The translations under genes were made by a program, and so were the position numbers. DNA of 64,000 nucleotides from Campylorhamphus procurvoides (Eukaryota; Chordata; Aves; Passeriformes; Dendrocolaptidae). A model generated the notes under the pieces. The model was not told the origin of the DNA, searched no databases, and saw nothing but the letters and a program-made list of their open reading frames with translations. The stretch covers positions 930,001 to 994,000 of the forward strand of contig WBMV01005073.1 in assembly GCA_013396655.1 (NCBI GenBank), in the 5' to 3' direction. Of this stretch, positions 52,224 through 64,000 are shown in pieces. The first letter of the stretch is position 1. Each line of letters opens with the position of its first letter.

Positions 52224-54433
52224 TACTTTATATCCCCTATATCATTTTAAAGTTACTAATGACTACAGCATAAAGTCAGGACTTCACAAAGCACAAACTG
52301 CCTTGTCAGCTTCAACAATTATTTCAAAGACTGAGATACTGGTTCAGTAATGCTTTGTCACTCAAAATAACTCTTATTGTCTACCTCTCTACAGGGAAAC
52401 TATTCTGGGCACTATCCCTTCACTGTATGTGTCAAGATCTACAAACTCTGTGAAAAAAAAATCCGTTATTAAAGTCAAAACATGCATACACTATGTAAAC
52501 AATCCTTTGAAATTAGGAAACTGTAAGATCCTCAAATCATTACAGTTTGCTACTTCACTGCCTGATTGAGTAGGGAGCATTTCTATTCATAAATCTTCAG
52601 GAGAATGGTTTTCAGCTTCCTCTATTTATCACATTGATCATCTCTCTGTTCTGGAACTTTAGGTGACCAGATTTTTCCCCTTTGTGTGAATGGAGCAATA
52701 TTATTCTAGTTTCACCTTTTTCCTTATCTTGCTAGAAAAAAGTGTTTCTTTCCTGCACATGGAGTTCTGTTTTCCAGTTGCATCGACAACCTGTTGAAAA
52801 AAATAAAAGAAAAAAGGCCTACATCTATTGTATGAAACAAGTCTCCATAAGTACAGCAGAAGGAAAATGATTATTGATACAGAGAAATCTATTTAACTTC
52901 TTTAATTTTTTCTGAACTTCAGCAGTTCACACAAAGTTTTTACATACTCAGTGTAGACTTTTTATCGGGGAGATGATGGAAGGATGGTTTACTCTATGAT
53001 TAGCTGATTTAAGTATTTCTTACGATGTTCAGGAATAGAGCTGGTGTGGAGCTACAGAATTAATATATTGACAGACCTCTCACAATAAAAAACAGCTGGT
53101 CAGGTTTTTTAAATATTTTATAAACCATGATAAAAATAACAAAACTAGTACTTGCCATTATTACTATGGGTACCTTTATGTCAGCAATATTAATTTAGAA
53201 AATTCAGATTGTGAAGGCAAAGAAGGCACTGAGAGAGACATCAAATGAGGCACAGAGAATAATTAAAGCACAACTGAAAACATGGGCTGTTTGATTCTGA
53301 GTAAATAAACTAAAATAATGTTTTGCCCTTTCTTCCCTTCAGTAACTTTTTAGTTCATTGATTTTCAAATTAATTCCGAAAGAGAAGTAGAAACACCAAA
53401 ACATATAATTCCTAAAGTTTAGTGAAACTTGAAAGATCAGAAGACATTAAATCATTACTTTCTGAGGAAAACAGTCAAACAGAAGGTGGATATTTTGCAT
53501 TCAGTGGGGTAGAAGCCTCCTTTTACAAGCATTTTGTGAAAACTACCAAGACAAAATATAAGAGATGCCACAATTGTGGTGAAACTAAAACAATTTGCCT
53601 TTCTTCTGAATCTCAAGACAGTTGCTCTAGATTTTTTTTTGTTATCACAGGAAAACAAACAAACAAAAAATCCAAACCACACAAAAAGATTAGTAAACAG
53701 AAGACCTTAACTAAGTCAACTGGGAGTAGGTTCCATGCTGTGAGCTGTGGTTGCATCTGAACTTCAACAACTAACGTTGGCACAGCTCCTTTCCCCTGTC
53801 CTCATTCCCATTCATTCCTAAAAGTCCTCTTCAAGAAAGCAGACAGAACTATCAACCACAAAACTCTGAACTCAAAGACTGCATCAAAGGCGTCTTAAAT
53901 TATCATATAGTTATGACTGATAATGCAAATGCATTTCAGTGTAAGTTAGACAGGTTAACTGCAGCATCTTTGGAAGTGAGGTAAGGTCTATATTGCAACT
54001 CCAGTTGGCATATGGCAAGTAACATCCCTTGGCTCAGGCCCCAGACAATTCCTATGTAGCTCCACTCATCAAAGCACTGCCTGCTGTATAACAATTTTTT
54101 CCGGGGGAAAAAATGTATGAGCTTTTCCACTGGCAATTCTGATACAAAAAACTTTTACATGAATGGCACATTTCAGTGTCATTCATTACAATATGAACTA
54201 ATTTGGTCCAAGTTATTCCTCGTACATTGTGCACAGGATACAACCACGGCAGAAGGGCACCTTGCAGAACTGAGGCCATAATATAAACATGAGGCTGTTT
54301 CTGGATGATGCCGAGCAGAAGACCCTCATCTCATTTCTGTTGGCTTTTCTATTTGATCATAGGTCATCACATCTCAAAATGGCAACACCCAGTGCTTTGC
54401 AGGGGATTGGGAGGCAGCGAATGTGGTAACAGA

Positions 54434-54445
54434 GTAATTAATTAC
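54434..54445. promoter_or_regulatory. Candidate paired-homeodomain palindrome
   Basis: GTAATTAATTAC is a perfect 12-bp palindrome containing TAAT-TA-ATTA, the P2-type site for paired homeodomain dimers. In AT-rich DNA such words arise by chance, so a role as an enhancer site is inference only. Confidence 0.2.
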
Positions 54446-56020
54446 TACAGCTATCCATTAGTTCTGGTGATCTCCCCTGGCATTGTATCAGGCAGAGAGC
54501 AAAATGAAAGTAGTTAATAGTAGGACATAAGCAATTAATGTATTAAGGTGATTTTGATGGGATTCAAAATTTCACCATGACAAATGTCTTATCATGCAAG
54601 TTATTGTTTCTAACTACAATTAAAAGGAATACTTTTTAAAATTAGAAAAAGGAATCTCTGTTAACTACAAATACCTAAATATATGCTGGACACAAAATAC
54701 TTCTAAACGTCTGACATATTACAGAAACCCTGAGTTGATAGCAAAGATAGTTACAGAGATGAAATTTTAAAGTGGGCAAAATTGAGATCCAATTTAGGTA
54801 AGCATTTAAACAGGTATTTAACTGGAATTCATTTGAATTCCATGAGGCTCCGGTCTATGTTGACCTGTTTAGCAATGTTTGTCTGGATTTCTATTTTACA
54901 TCTCAATTATAGAAGATTAAATACATAAAATCCTAAAACCCTATATATGTATTACTTAATCATGGTGAAAAAAAGTACTTAGAGTGCTCTGATACACTGC
55001 ACATTTAATCCAGCATCTGAGAAGATGATGCCTGCAAAAGCACTGGATCAGGTCATGGATCAGCAGTACATGTTAAATACTGTCTTCTCCTAACTTGTTA
55101 TTAAGTACCTACATTTACGGAGTAGAATCAGGCATTTCAGTAGGCTACTCTACTACTCAGATATTAAGTGCCTTCTCTTAATAACTCACCTAAACCTTAA
55201 TTTCTTAGCTTCAGGCTACAGCTTGACTCTAGAAAATGAATAATTAACTTTTTATATTTTTATGTGCTCAACTCTCTCCTAGGCAATTTAATTTAGGTAC
55301 TTCAGTCCCACATGTGTCTTCTTTGAAAAAGCTTGTATAAGTTTTGGTTGTTTCTTTGGTGTTTTCTTCAGGTTTTTTTTATTCTTTCTAAACAGTTGAT
55401 ATTGTGGAATCAATATAATGCAATTAATATGCAGTATGTTATCTGACTCCTTGTGTTCTTCATTCTTTTATCCTTCATTTGGTAATGATACAATTTCTTT
55501 TGAGGTGTAGGAATTGCACTTTTTCAATCAGAATGGAAACCACTCTATAGTTCGCTCTGAAATGTAAGAACTTTCTCCTTAAAGAATGAAGGTAGTTTAA
55601 AATGGCATAAAGAAACATTACTGCATAGCATTTCACATCAAATAGACACCACCCTATCCAACTTTTAGAAAGTCTGCTCAAATTACTTTGCATTGAGCAA
55701 ATCCATATGGCAAAGCCAGTATATTCTTACCGAGATAACTGCCATTACAATGAAAAGCACATCTTTTAAGGGAGCTTATTTTTACTTAAAATGCTAAAAA
55801 ATATGAAAAAGACATAGTTTAAACACTGGCAGCAATGAATTCTAATTCAATTTAAAAAGGTTTTACAAGATTTCTGAATATCAAAAATAGCAAGAAATGT
55901 GGCCTATTATATCAAACATTAATTTTCTTCAATATGGTTATTTTAAGCCTTCTATAGGATAATCAGTACAAGAGAGAAAGTTGTTCTATTCATTTCTTCA
56001 AAGGTCAGTGACATCTTGTG

Positions 56021-56417
56021 CAAAATGTTCTCCTCTTACGAGGAGAGACTACAGCAGATGGGCCTGTTTAGTTTAGGAGAAAGATTAAGAGGGGATCTCA
56101 TCAATGTATATAAATTATCTCAAAGACAGGTGCCAAGAAGATGGTGCCAGATTCTTTTCAGTGGTGCTGAGATGGAACAGGGAGTAATGTACATAAACAA
56201 AACACAAAAAGTTCCACCTCGACATCAGTAAGAACTTCTTTACACTGAGGGTAGCAGAGCACTGGAACAGGGTGCCCAGGAAGGTTGTGGAGTCTCCCTC
56301 TTTGGAGACATTCAAAATCCCCCCGGACTCATTCCTGTGTCACCTCCTTGGCAGGAGGGTTGGACTGGATGATCTCCACAGGTCCCCTCTAACCCTATCC
56401 ATTCTGTGATTCTGTGA
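56021..56417 (+). mobile_element. CR1 LINE, 3' fragment with end of ORF2
   Basis: The plus-strand translation near the left edge reads SSYEERLQQMGLFSLGERLR then GDLINVYK, the usual C-terminal end of CR1 ORF2. The 3' region follows: AAGAACTTCTTTACACTGAGG, CACTGGAACAGGGTGCCCAG, TTGTGGAGTCTCCCTCTTTG and GGTTGGACTGGATGATCTCC. It ends in ATTCTGTGATTCTGTGA, the CR1 terminal repeat. A short internal deletion and substitutions disrupt the ORF2 end. It is a 5'-truncated copy of about 400 bp and inactive. Confidence 0.95.
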
Positions 56418-58680
56418 AAATGGGTACTTTCTTAGTCTGTTCCATTCCAAAGCTCCTTGTCTCAATTTTACATCAATGATGGTGTCTTCATGGCTACCAT
56501 TCTCTTTACTGGGAAAATACTGTGTGGAAAATTTAAAGACCAACAACTTACAAAATCAATTTTCAAAGCATTTGCTGGTCTTGGTGACTGACAGTCTTTC
56601 CACTCTTAATGTCTATCTACAATTAGTGGGTCTAAATCAAGAAAAAAATGAAGTAATTCTTTTTGCTTTAGGCACTTAAAAAAGAAATCTCTTCCAAAGA
56701 AGCTCTCAAGTCTGATCCTGACAGTATTGTAATTGCAGAATGAATAAGGGCTGTAACAAAAATTGCAGGATTACTCTGAAATATACACTGAAATGAAAAT
56801 GCAGGCCAATGGGAAACACAAGATCTCAGAACACTAGAAGTGCTTTATGATGATATCTCAAAACTAAATAAAACATTCAGCAAGGTTCAAAAATAGTAAT
56901 TTTTTAATCAGTTCATGTAAATGCCAATCAACTAAACTACCTCAGCTTCAAGAATTTTAAGAAAAAATACCAAGGTAAGTCTTTCAAAGACAAACACATT
57001 ATCAACTAAGCATCCTGGAAATCCAATACAGTAAAATACAACAAATTGCCAGTGGTGTAGTGAACTAGGTGAAATAACGTACAAACTGTCATTTCCAAAT
57101 AACAGGACACTCAGCTGCTGGGCAGGAACCTTATTCCTTATTTCCACATCGTTTACTATTGTGAGAAGTATATTTTTTAACAATCTTTCATTTATGTACG
57201 CTCTGCACTAAGTTTTCTACATGAAGCAACAGCAGTTTGGCACTTACATACTTATGGCCCTAAAACACAACTTTTCAGTGCTGTAAGAAGTTTTATTTAC
57301 AAAATAAATTTACATATTCCCTACATCTTCTAAGAATGGGTTTGATATAAAAGAATTTCCTAGTATGGGATGAGAGAGATTAGCATGTATTCATTATGAT
57401 ATAGTTACATGCTTAAATGCTGCTTCTCAAAAAGTGCAGTTTTTTCCTGCCAAGACTTATTTATATATATAGCAACTCATATTACTTCTATGTATGATGC
57501 ACATATTAAATATCAATTTAAGAACAGATTTTAAAAGCTTTTGGAATTCAAAAGCCACGTCTGATGTTCAAAGACATACATCATCTAGGTATATAATTGA
57601 AAAACCCAGACTTCCAGAAATATTGAATATATCTTCAGCAGACTTTCCAACATAGTTCTCTGTTGAGATCATAAAGTATGCCAAAGCATTTTGCAAATAC
57701 TAATTAAATGTAGGTTTGCTCATTTTACTGATGCCGAAGCACAGAGGGATTAGATAAACTATAGGAGAAAAGTCAGCATCACAGTCAAGAAACGGTCCCA
57801 AAACTCCTGACTTTCAACAACTAAATGTTTTTCTCCACACCATAATCAAACACAAAGGACAGCAGCCTGCTATTCAGAACTGCTGCAAATGTAAGCATGT
57901 AAAAATTACCTTGGCTACTTTATTTTTGCATTTCCTAAATTATATTAAAAATACTATGAGGTTCTATATAATGTAATCTTGGGTTTCTTTCTAGTAATAG
58001 AATGAAGCACTTTACTATAATATTTTAAACAAAAAGGGTGCTTTTAGCTTTCAGGCACTAGAACCTGTTGTAAGCACAAATTAAACTTTAATTAAATTAC
58101 TTTAAGAGGAATTTTGAGTGTTCTGCATGCATAGTTCAGAATTGTACAATTTTATAACAAGGGTGAAGTGATCAAATGGCTTGAATTTAATAGTTACCAT
58201 CACATTAAATAGATTTCTAATTACACTATGGGTTCCAGAGAGAAAACTACAATTAATGAACATATGACCCAAAGTCTTTCAAATTTACTGAACTGTAGGA
58301 AGTTTGGCACATAACATGCCAAATGCAAGTGGGACAGTGAACGAGGAGAGTGAAGTGAAGCGTGTTGCAAATTCATGTAAAATTTTATTTAAGCTGTTAA
58401 TTCAGCCCCAGTATGGGTCAATAGTGAGGAGCACAGCTGCAGCTGGAGTCAATAGAAGCTGTTCTTTGAGTGCCTGCAGCACTGTATATAATGGTAGTTA
58501 GCCAAGGGCCTGTTTTTACAGACCACTTCAATGTCTCACCTAATTATCGAGATTCAGAGGATGATGAAGTACATGTAAAAAGCAAACAACTGGAGACAAA
58601 ATTGTATGCCCAAAGGGCAGAGGAACACAATGTAAAAGAGGGTATTCTCTAACTGTTCTCTCTAAGTTTCACTTGTGATT
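56418..58680. other. Intronic sequence, unclassified
   Basis: AT-rich intron between two CR1 copies. I see no exon, RNA gene or additional repeat. Open frames such as 58304-58501 are short and unremarkable. Confidence 0.65.
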
Positions 58681-58792
58681 CATGGGGCTGGTTCATGGTG
58701 TGATTCTTGGGGTTGTCCTGTGGAGGGCCAAGCACTGGACTCGATCCTTGTGGGTCCCTTCTAACTCAGAATACTGTGTGATACTGTGATAT
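58681..58792 (+). mobile_element. CR1 LINE 3' tail
   Basis: GGTTCATGGTGTGATTCTTGG, then a GTCCTGTGGAGGGCCAAGCA-like block, GACTCGATCCTTGTGGGTCC and CTTCTAACTCAGAATACTGT match a CR1 3' tail on the plus strand, ending in TGTGATACTGTGAT. It is the same tail type as the inverted fragment at 50098-50162. Confidence 0.9.
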
Positions 58793-60561
58793 TTTTGAAG
58801 AAGAACCTAATCCATGAGAACATGAGTCACAGTGTCTACAAAACTCAGAAAGATTCCCAAAGGTTCTGATGGAGATTGTAATATTATTTTTTAATTTACC
58901 TGTGTCTAAACACTCCAGTTCACAAAAACTAAAAATTCTACAATTGCCTCAGATTCAGTTACATGAACTCAAATATTGGGAAACAAAGTAATGAGTAATT
59001 TCATAGTGACTGACACTTTTTGTCTTGAAAAATTTCTAATCAGCTATTTCTTATCTCTTTTTTAGGCTTGGATCTTAATCTTGCAATTACACAGCTGCTT
59101 GTCTTCATACGAATACTTTCAACCAACTCTGTGTCAGAAGAAAGAAAGTTCTTAATTTTTTACAATAATAATATTCTCTTTTCTTGTTTTCTTTACTTGA
59201 TTCTTTTCATCTTTCAAATGTTCCTGTGCAGGCATTCCTAAGTAACCATTGCAAACACCCTTCCTTTGTATGTGCAGAATGGCATAACGTTCCAGGAAAA
59301 AAATAAATTACTGCAGAGTTGCTTTTTGGGGCGTTTTTTAAAGAATTAGATAATATGCTATAAATAAAACCAGGAAACTGAATATAAAAGTTAATCAGAC
59401 TGTTTTTACCTAAAAATCAAGATAAAACAAATAGAAAAAAATAAAAGAAAAAAGTGACTAAGATGTACATCACTAGACCCAAACTCCAAAGTATTAAATT
59501 TCACAAACGTAAAGCTGACTCAATTTTTCTGTCATTAATCTGTAGCTATTTTTCCTTAAGTTTATATTTCCACTTGAGAAGATCCTGGGGCTTGATTTCT
59601 TTGCTCTTAGGGAGATCAGAATATTTTTATCCTCAGTGTCATGGTATTACAAAACACAAGCAACGTCAACAGAAAAACTTTGTGTCCTCATTTCAGAATC
59701 AGAATAGACATACTGACTATAATATTAATACTATCACTACTTTTTAATTTTCTTTTATGTCCAGAGTAGACTCACCTGGTTAGAGAAAGACAGTTATGTT
59801 CTCATGAGCTTCCTGGTTTAATCAAGAGATCCAATGCAGAAACACAGCTTTAAGGACAGAGCCCTGCTATGTGTAAGAAACTGGCCTTCTATAGAGTTCG
59901 CTATAAATGTACAGTTTATTCACAAAAACGTAGGAATAGATAAGTATTGGGTGAAAGGAAGAAGCTCACAGAACTCTGCAACATGATAGCTTAGTAAGAT
60001 CCACTAAATGCTAAAAGATGGACTTCTCTAATTGCAAATAACTACAGAGTTGAACTCACTGAGATAAAGAGAGTTACTAAGCTTCCATGGACTTACTATT
60101 TTTGGTTTGTCATCAGTAATGGTTTTACTTCATATTCTGAAAGTTTACAAAAAAACCCAACAAAAACCCCCAAAATATGAAAATGCAAGAAATTGAAAAG
60201 TAATGCTAGTAAAGCCTTGAATACTGGAATTTCTACCATAGCAACTGATGCTGTATAACAGATGTGCCATTAAATGATCTTTGGTCACTACAGATAGGTT
60301 GATAGACCTATCTTTTCGCATTTTAAGCAGTAAGGCATACCTTAATGTGAGTGAAAGAATTAACAAATTAACACAATATTGTTGTTCACAAGTACTTGTC
60401 TGAATTTGCTGACAATAAGAAACCTTTAATAAGAGTTATTCTATGAACTGTTTTCTGTTCTGTTGCGCATCCATCCTTTCAAGGCATCATCAGATACATA
60501 GTAAAATAAACCTGAATTGGAGCTTACCTTCTATGACAAATTTTTAGAGAACTCACCTAGT

Positions 60562-60596
60562 TCATAAATACTGAAATACTGTCATAAATACTGAAA
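60562..60596 (+). repeat. Tandem duplication, 20-bp period, two copies
   Basis: TCATAAATACTGAAA occurs at 60562-60576 and again at 60582-60596, with TACTG between the copies. Confidence 0.9.
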
Positions 60597-61259
60597 CCAT
60601 CAAGAGTCTGTGACCAAAACTGAGTAAATACAGAGGAAAGGAGTTCTAAATACACACGTGCTGTCAGAGATGAACAGCAGTCCCTATAATATAGTGTTTC
60701 CTTAAAGACTTTGTTGGATGAGTTTGTAGCTGCCGCTCTCATCTATGCAAAGGAGTTGTCTGCTCCTGGACTGTGCTGTCAGCCCAATCCTACAAAAGCA
60801 GAGATGGAATCCACATATGTGCTGAGATCCTGGACACCAAGTAATTGTTTCAAAATTTTTGAAAGATAAATCAGTTTAAGACATGAGAGAGATATCTGAA
60901 TTTACATCCATCATGATTTTACTATAATTTTTCTTTCTGATATAAATATTTACAAGTATGGAAAAAACCCGATCTTGTTAAATTTAATGTGAAGTATATT
61001 TTGAAGGTATTCTTGATATTTATTAGGTGGTTTGAGAAACTGTAGGGAGAAGAATACTTCTGAGTTTCCATCTGGGCTTATCCTTATGGCCAGGATGGCA
61101 CACTGTGTTACTCTAGGTACCTCATTCAAACACATACATTTTAGTTTGCATGTGAACTCTAACTTGTAGAAAGACAAATATGGTCTTTGGACTAAAAAAT
61201 ATTAAAAAAAAAAAGAGGCTATCAAAAAGAGATAATACCTCCCTTCAGTCAGACCTATA

Positions 61260-61870
61260 GACACTATACTGGTATGAGTATGCGATTGCCACATGGAAGT
61301 GGAGATGATCCTCTCCATAAGTCTGCATGCCCATGAGGAGGGTATTATAGCCCTGACGGGCCCCAGCCTTCCCCACTGTGAGAGGGACTGACCAGGTCTA
61401 GAGCCGTAGTGGCAAGATGCCAGGCAGGTGCCTCCATCATTCTTTGAAAATCGAGACGCATTTAGCTGCTCAAGAATTGCAATGCCCCCTGCTTTAGTGG
61501 ATGGCCCTTCTCTTCACTGCGGCTTTGCGATTGCTCTCTGCCATCCTACCTCTTGAACAGCAGAAGGCTGTACCACGATTAGTCAACAAGCTACAGCAGC
61601 GATTGTGGACAGGCATAAAGCATGTCCTGCAATCCCCAGGGCACTGTAATCAATTGGCCATATGCTCAGTGCTTCTGGTACAGGAGGTGCAAAAGGTTGT
61701 GCCATATCTACCATGCCAGGGAACACCACAGAAGGCACAGAGAGGCAAACCATGTTTCGAAGAGCATCAAATTGATTCCAACAGTACAGACACAAACTAG
61801 TGCCTGGTCCTAATAATGAAGACATTATAAAACTGTCAGATTTGTCAGCTCTACCAGAAAGCATCACTGA
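61260..61870. other. GC-richer, CpG-retaining pocket of unknown origin
   Basis: About 600 bp stands out from the AT-rich intron by higher GC and by retaining around ten CpG dinucleotides. Overlapping open frames occur on both strands: 61501-61800 plus (99 codons) and 61583-61867 minus (94 codons). Neither shows a family motif I know. On the minus strand the 94-codon frame has hydrophobic and Pro/Cys-rich stretches, and further downstream another frame reads HFHVAIAYSYQYSVYRSD. It could be a gene fragment, an unrecognised repeat or a regulatory element. The call stays open. Confidence 0.35.
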
Positions 61871-64000
61871 AACACTTTATTAAATATCATGGGACAACAT
61901 GCACGAGCTACTCTTTTTATCCTCCCAGCTTTGGGTGGCTTTGTAAGTTAGAGTTTAGTTAACTATTCTCTGTGTTAGAGCATGGTCTGCTGTTTGGGTT
62001 TTTTTCTGCAATATAACAATGACAAAACACTAACAAAACCAAAACAAGTTTAAAATGTTGTTGTCCCTTATTTAAAATTAAGTCACAATGGCACAGATTT
62101 TATTCTCAATGCAATTCCAAATCACAGGCTGCAATGTTAGAAAGCTCACATATTTTCAACAGAAATGCTGCAGTTTAGTTTTGTTGCCTTAAATTTTTGT
62201 CTGCCAGGTAAGTATGTTAGCTGGAGTTTTTTTCAGGATCATCCCATCAACTCCAGATCAAGTGTTCTTTACCAAAGCAACACAAAGAAACTCATTAAAT
62301 AAAGAAAACATATTGGATCTCTGAAGTGTATCTGGCCTTGAAAATAAAGACATATAACACTTTAGAACTATAAGATGTCCAGCATAGTTCTCTATTTTCT
62401 AATTACAATGAGAAAGGAAACTAAATCTATATTTCAGATGATGTATTTCATATGACTGTAACACAAACTGCTATAGGTGATAAATATTAATGATCAAGTT
62501 AACTAGGTAACTGTATGCCTATTCTACACTAACCACCAAGCTGTGTGAGGAAACTAGGAAAGGTGAGAAGTCAGTTTCTTTAAATAAACACAAGTGATGA
62601 GTCAAATCTTCAGAGACTATCAACCAAACAGGATTATATTACCTGGAGTCTGGTATAGATCTATTCCAGCCCCACTCAAAGTGAGAGTATCTACTACCTA
62701 CACACACAAGCACACACTGGGCCTTAGTACAGTCACATTAGTTGGATTGAAAATGTAATGGTCATAAACCTTACCACAACAAAATTCGCATTTTGATCTC
62801 ATTTACACCATGCATTACCTTATTTTTTTCTAATTAGGATTTGTTTGATGATCCGTCCAGGAATTATATATTACTGAGTATCTAAAGAGAAATACATTCC
62901 AGCCAGGGAGACCCATGGTAAAGAGGAGACTGGGAACAGACCCTCAAACAAGAATTCCAAGGAGATTAAATACAAGAGTGGAAAGAAAGATTTCTTCAAT
63001 CTGACTTGAAGCATATGCTTGGGGACAATTCAATTAGCTAAAGTAAACTTCTTTCTTTTGTGAATATCTTGTCATATAGACCAATCATAAGAATTTATTC
63101 TACAACACTAATGATATGACTATTAAAGATGTATTAAACTCCATTTAAAAATCTTATATATGTTAGAGGAAAATTATTATTTTCACCTAACTATGCTAAT
63201 TTTAACTAACTGCTCTTCTAAAAATTATTTTCAGTTAAGAGAAAGGGAATATTATACGTAATAGTAAGAATCAGAGCAGTATCAGATGCACTTCTTTGCA
63301 CTAGATTTGGTATTATGGAACAGAAGGAGGCAATGCTGCAAGTCGAACAATATGTTATTAGATCTTTTAATGTGTATTAGGTCTAAATGAAAACCTACTA
63401 GCACCTGTTGAGTGCTGTAATTCCAAGATCTGAACAGTTTTATCAGTCACATGGAACTTTCTATTTTTTTACAGAAATATCCAAGGTTACTTGCTCCGTC
63501 ATAATAAAACAGTAAGCCATATGAAGTGCAAAATCAATTTTGGCATATTCATAAGCTGTGAATCCTGTCCAGGAGGCCAGCTGCCAATATAGGAAAAATC
63601 AATATTTCCAAGTAACATCAAGTGCATGTTGGGTTTTTTGCTCCTATTTTATTGAATGTATTGCTATAATACCAAGACCAAAGACAGCTGGGAATCTGAC
63701 AGTAAATAAAACTGTGAGGCCAGATTTTTCACTTAACGTATGTAAATCCAAAACAGTCTAGAAGCTTATAAATATCTACTCAATATAGTGAACACACATT
63801 AAAAACATTTTTTGTTTATCATATTCATTTTTTAAGTACTGCCAAATGTTATGCTGCTGTCCTGGTAACCTGTAAATTGGTTTAACTTGGCAGTCAGGTG
63901 GCCTGAGTCCTAGTATTGCAATTCCTCAGCAGGTCCCTGTAGTGGCAGCAGCAGCACTTGTGTGTTACAACATAGCAGCAGCTGCAAACTCTGATCCAGC

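Larger units (their letters stand above)
50782..56020. other. Intronic sequence, unclassified, with an assembly gap
   Basis: AT-rich intron broken by the N run at 52188-52223. It includes a homeodomain-type palindrome GTAATTAATTAC at 54434-54445 and an octamer-like ATGCAAAT at 53923-53930. No exon or clear repeat was recognised. Confidence 0.6.
3390..64000 (-). other. PRKN: PRKN intron 1 (at least 60.6 kb, 3' part)
   Basis: All sequence above exon 2 is upstream of it in the transcript, so it is intron 1 unless an unrecognised exon 1 lies inside. Human exon 1 ends in ATGATAG and is followed by a GT donor. The few plus-strand matches to CTATCAT that I checked (about 9646, 51520 and 51660) lack the adjacent donor, and none sits in a CpG island. 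The intron is AT-rich, contains only repeats and unclassified sequence, and shows no nested gene that I can recognise. Very long introns are characteristic of PRKN in other vertebrates. Confidence 0.85.
58793..64000. other. Intronic sequence, unclassified, with one GC-richer pocket
   Basis: AT-rich intron running to the window end. It includes the 20-bp-period duplication at 60562-60596, a poly-A run near 61204-61215, the GC-richer pocket at 61260-61870 and a short CAG-rich tail at 63940-63985. No PRKN exon 1 or promoter-like CpG island was found. Confidence 0.6.

Noticed and set aside
52153..52350. Open frame spanning the N gap
   Set aside because: Translation through undetermined bases is meaningless.
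53923..53930. Octamer ATGCAAAT as a regulatory site
   Set aside because: A single 8-mer in AT-rich DNA is expected by chance and has no supporting context.
63940..63985. CAG-rich end of the window as a triplet repeat
   Set aside because: The triplets are few and interrupted, so it is not a true expansion-type repeat.

Overview
The window is vertebrate nuclear DNA, almost certainly from a bird. The only protein-coding sequence I can defend is one 164-bp exon on the minus strand at 3226-3389: exon 2 of PRKN (parkin, an E3 ubiquitin ligase). It encodes parkin residues 3-57, the start of the ubiquitin-like domain, and has clean splice sites on both sides. The bird assignment rests on repeats: several CR1 LINE copies in typical avian form (including 3' tails with TTCTGTGATTCTGTGA-type repeats), an avian ERV solo LTR, and an AT-rich intron with no mammalian Alu, L1 or MIR that I can see. 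A 36-base N run shows this is a draft assembly.

Layout: transcription runs right to left. Positions 1-3225 are the first part of PRKN intron 2. Exon 2 is 3226-3389. Everything from 3390 to 64000 is intron 1, so intron 1 exceeds 60.6 kb in this species. Exon 1 carries only 7 coding bases in human PRKN and I found no convincing copy of it or of its CpG-island promoter, so it probably lies beyond position 64000.

Intron 1 contains younger CR1 fragments (15.8-16.7 kb minus, 50.1 kb minus, 56.0-56.4 kb plus, 58.7 kb plus) and older, decayed CR1-like fragments (9.1-9.3, 26.7-27.2, 29.8-30.1 and probably 39.9-40.1 kb). A 579-bp solo LTR at 50.2-50.8 kb is flanked by a perfect 5-bp target-site duplication. 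There are also G-rich quadruplex-type tracts, A/C-rich and T/G-rich low-complexity tracts, short tandem duplications and a perfect 13-bp hairpin. Three GC-richer pockets (36.0-36.5, 38.6-39.2 and 61.3-61.9 kb) are unlike the surrounding intron. They may be old repeats or gene fragments that I cannot name.

The many short open reading frames in the window look like chance. None besides the parkin exon and the CR1 ORF2 remnants resembles a protein family I know. I see no operon, CRISPR array, tRNA, rRNA or other self-contained novel system, and I do not claim one.
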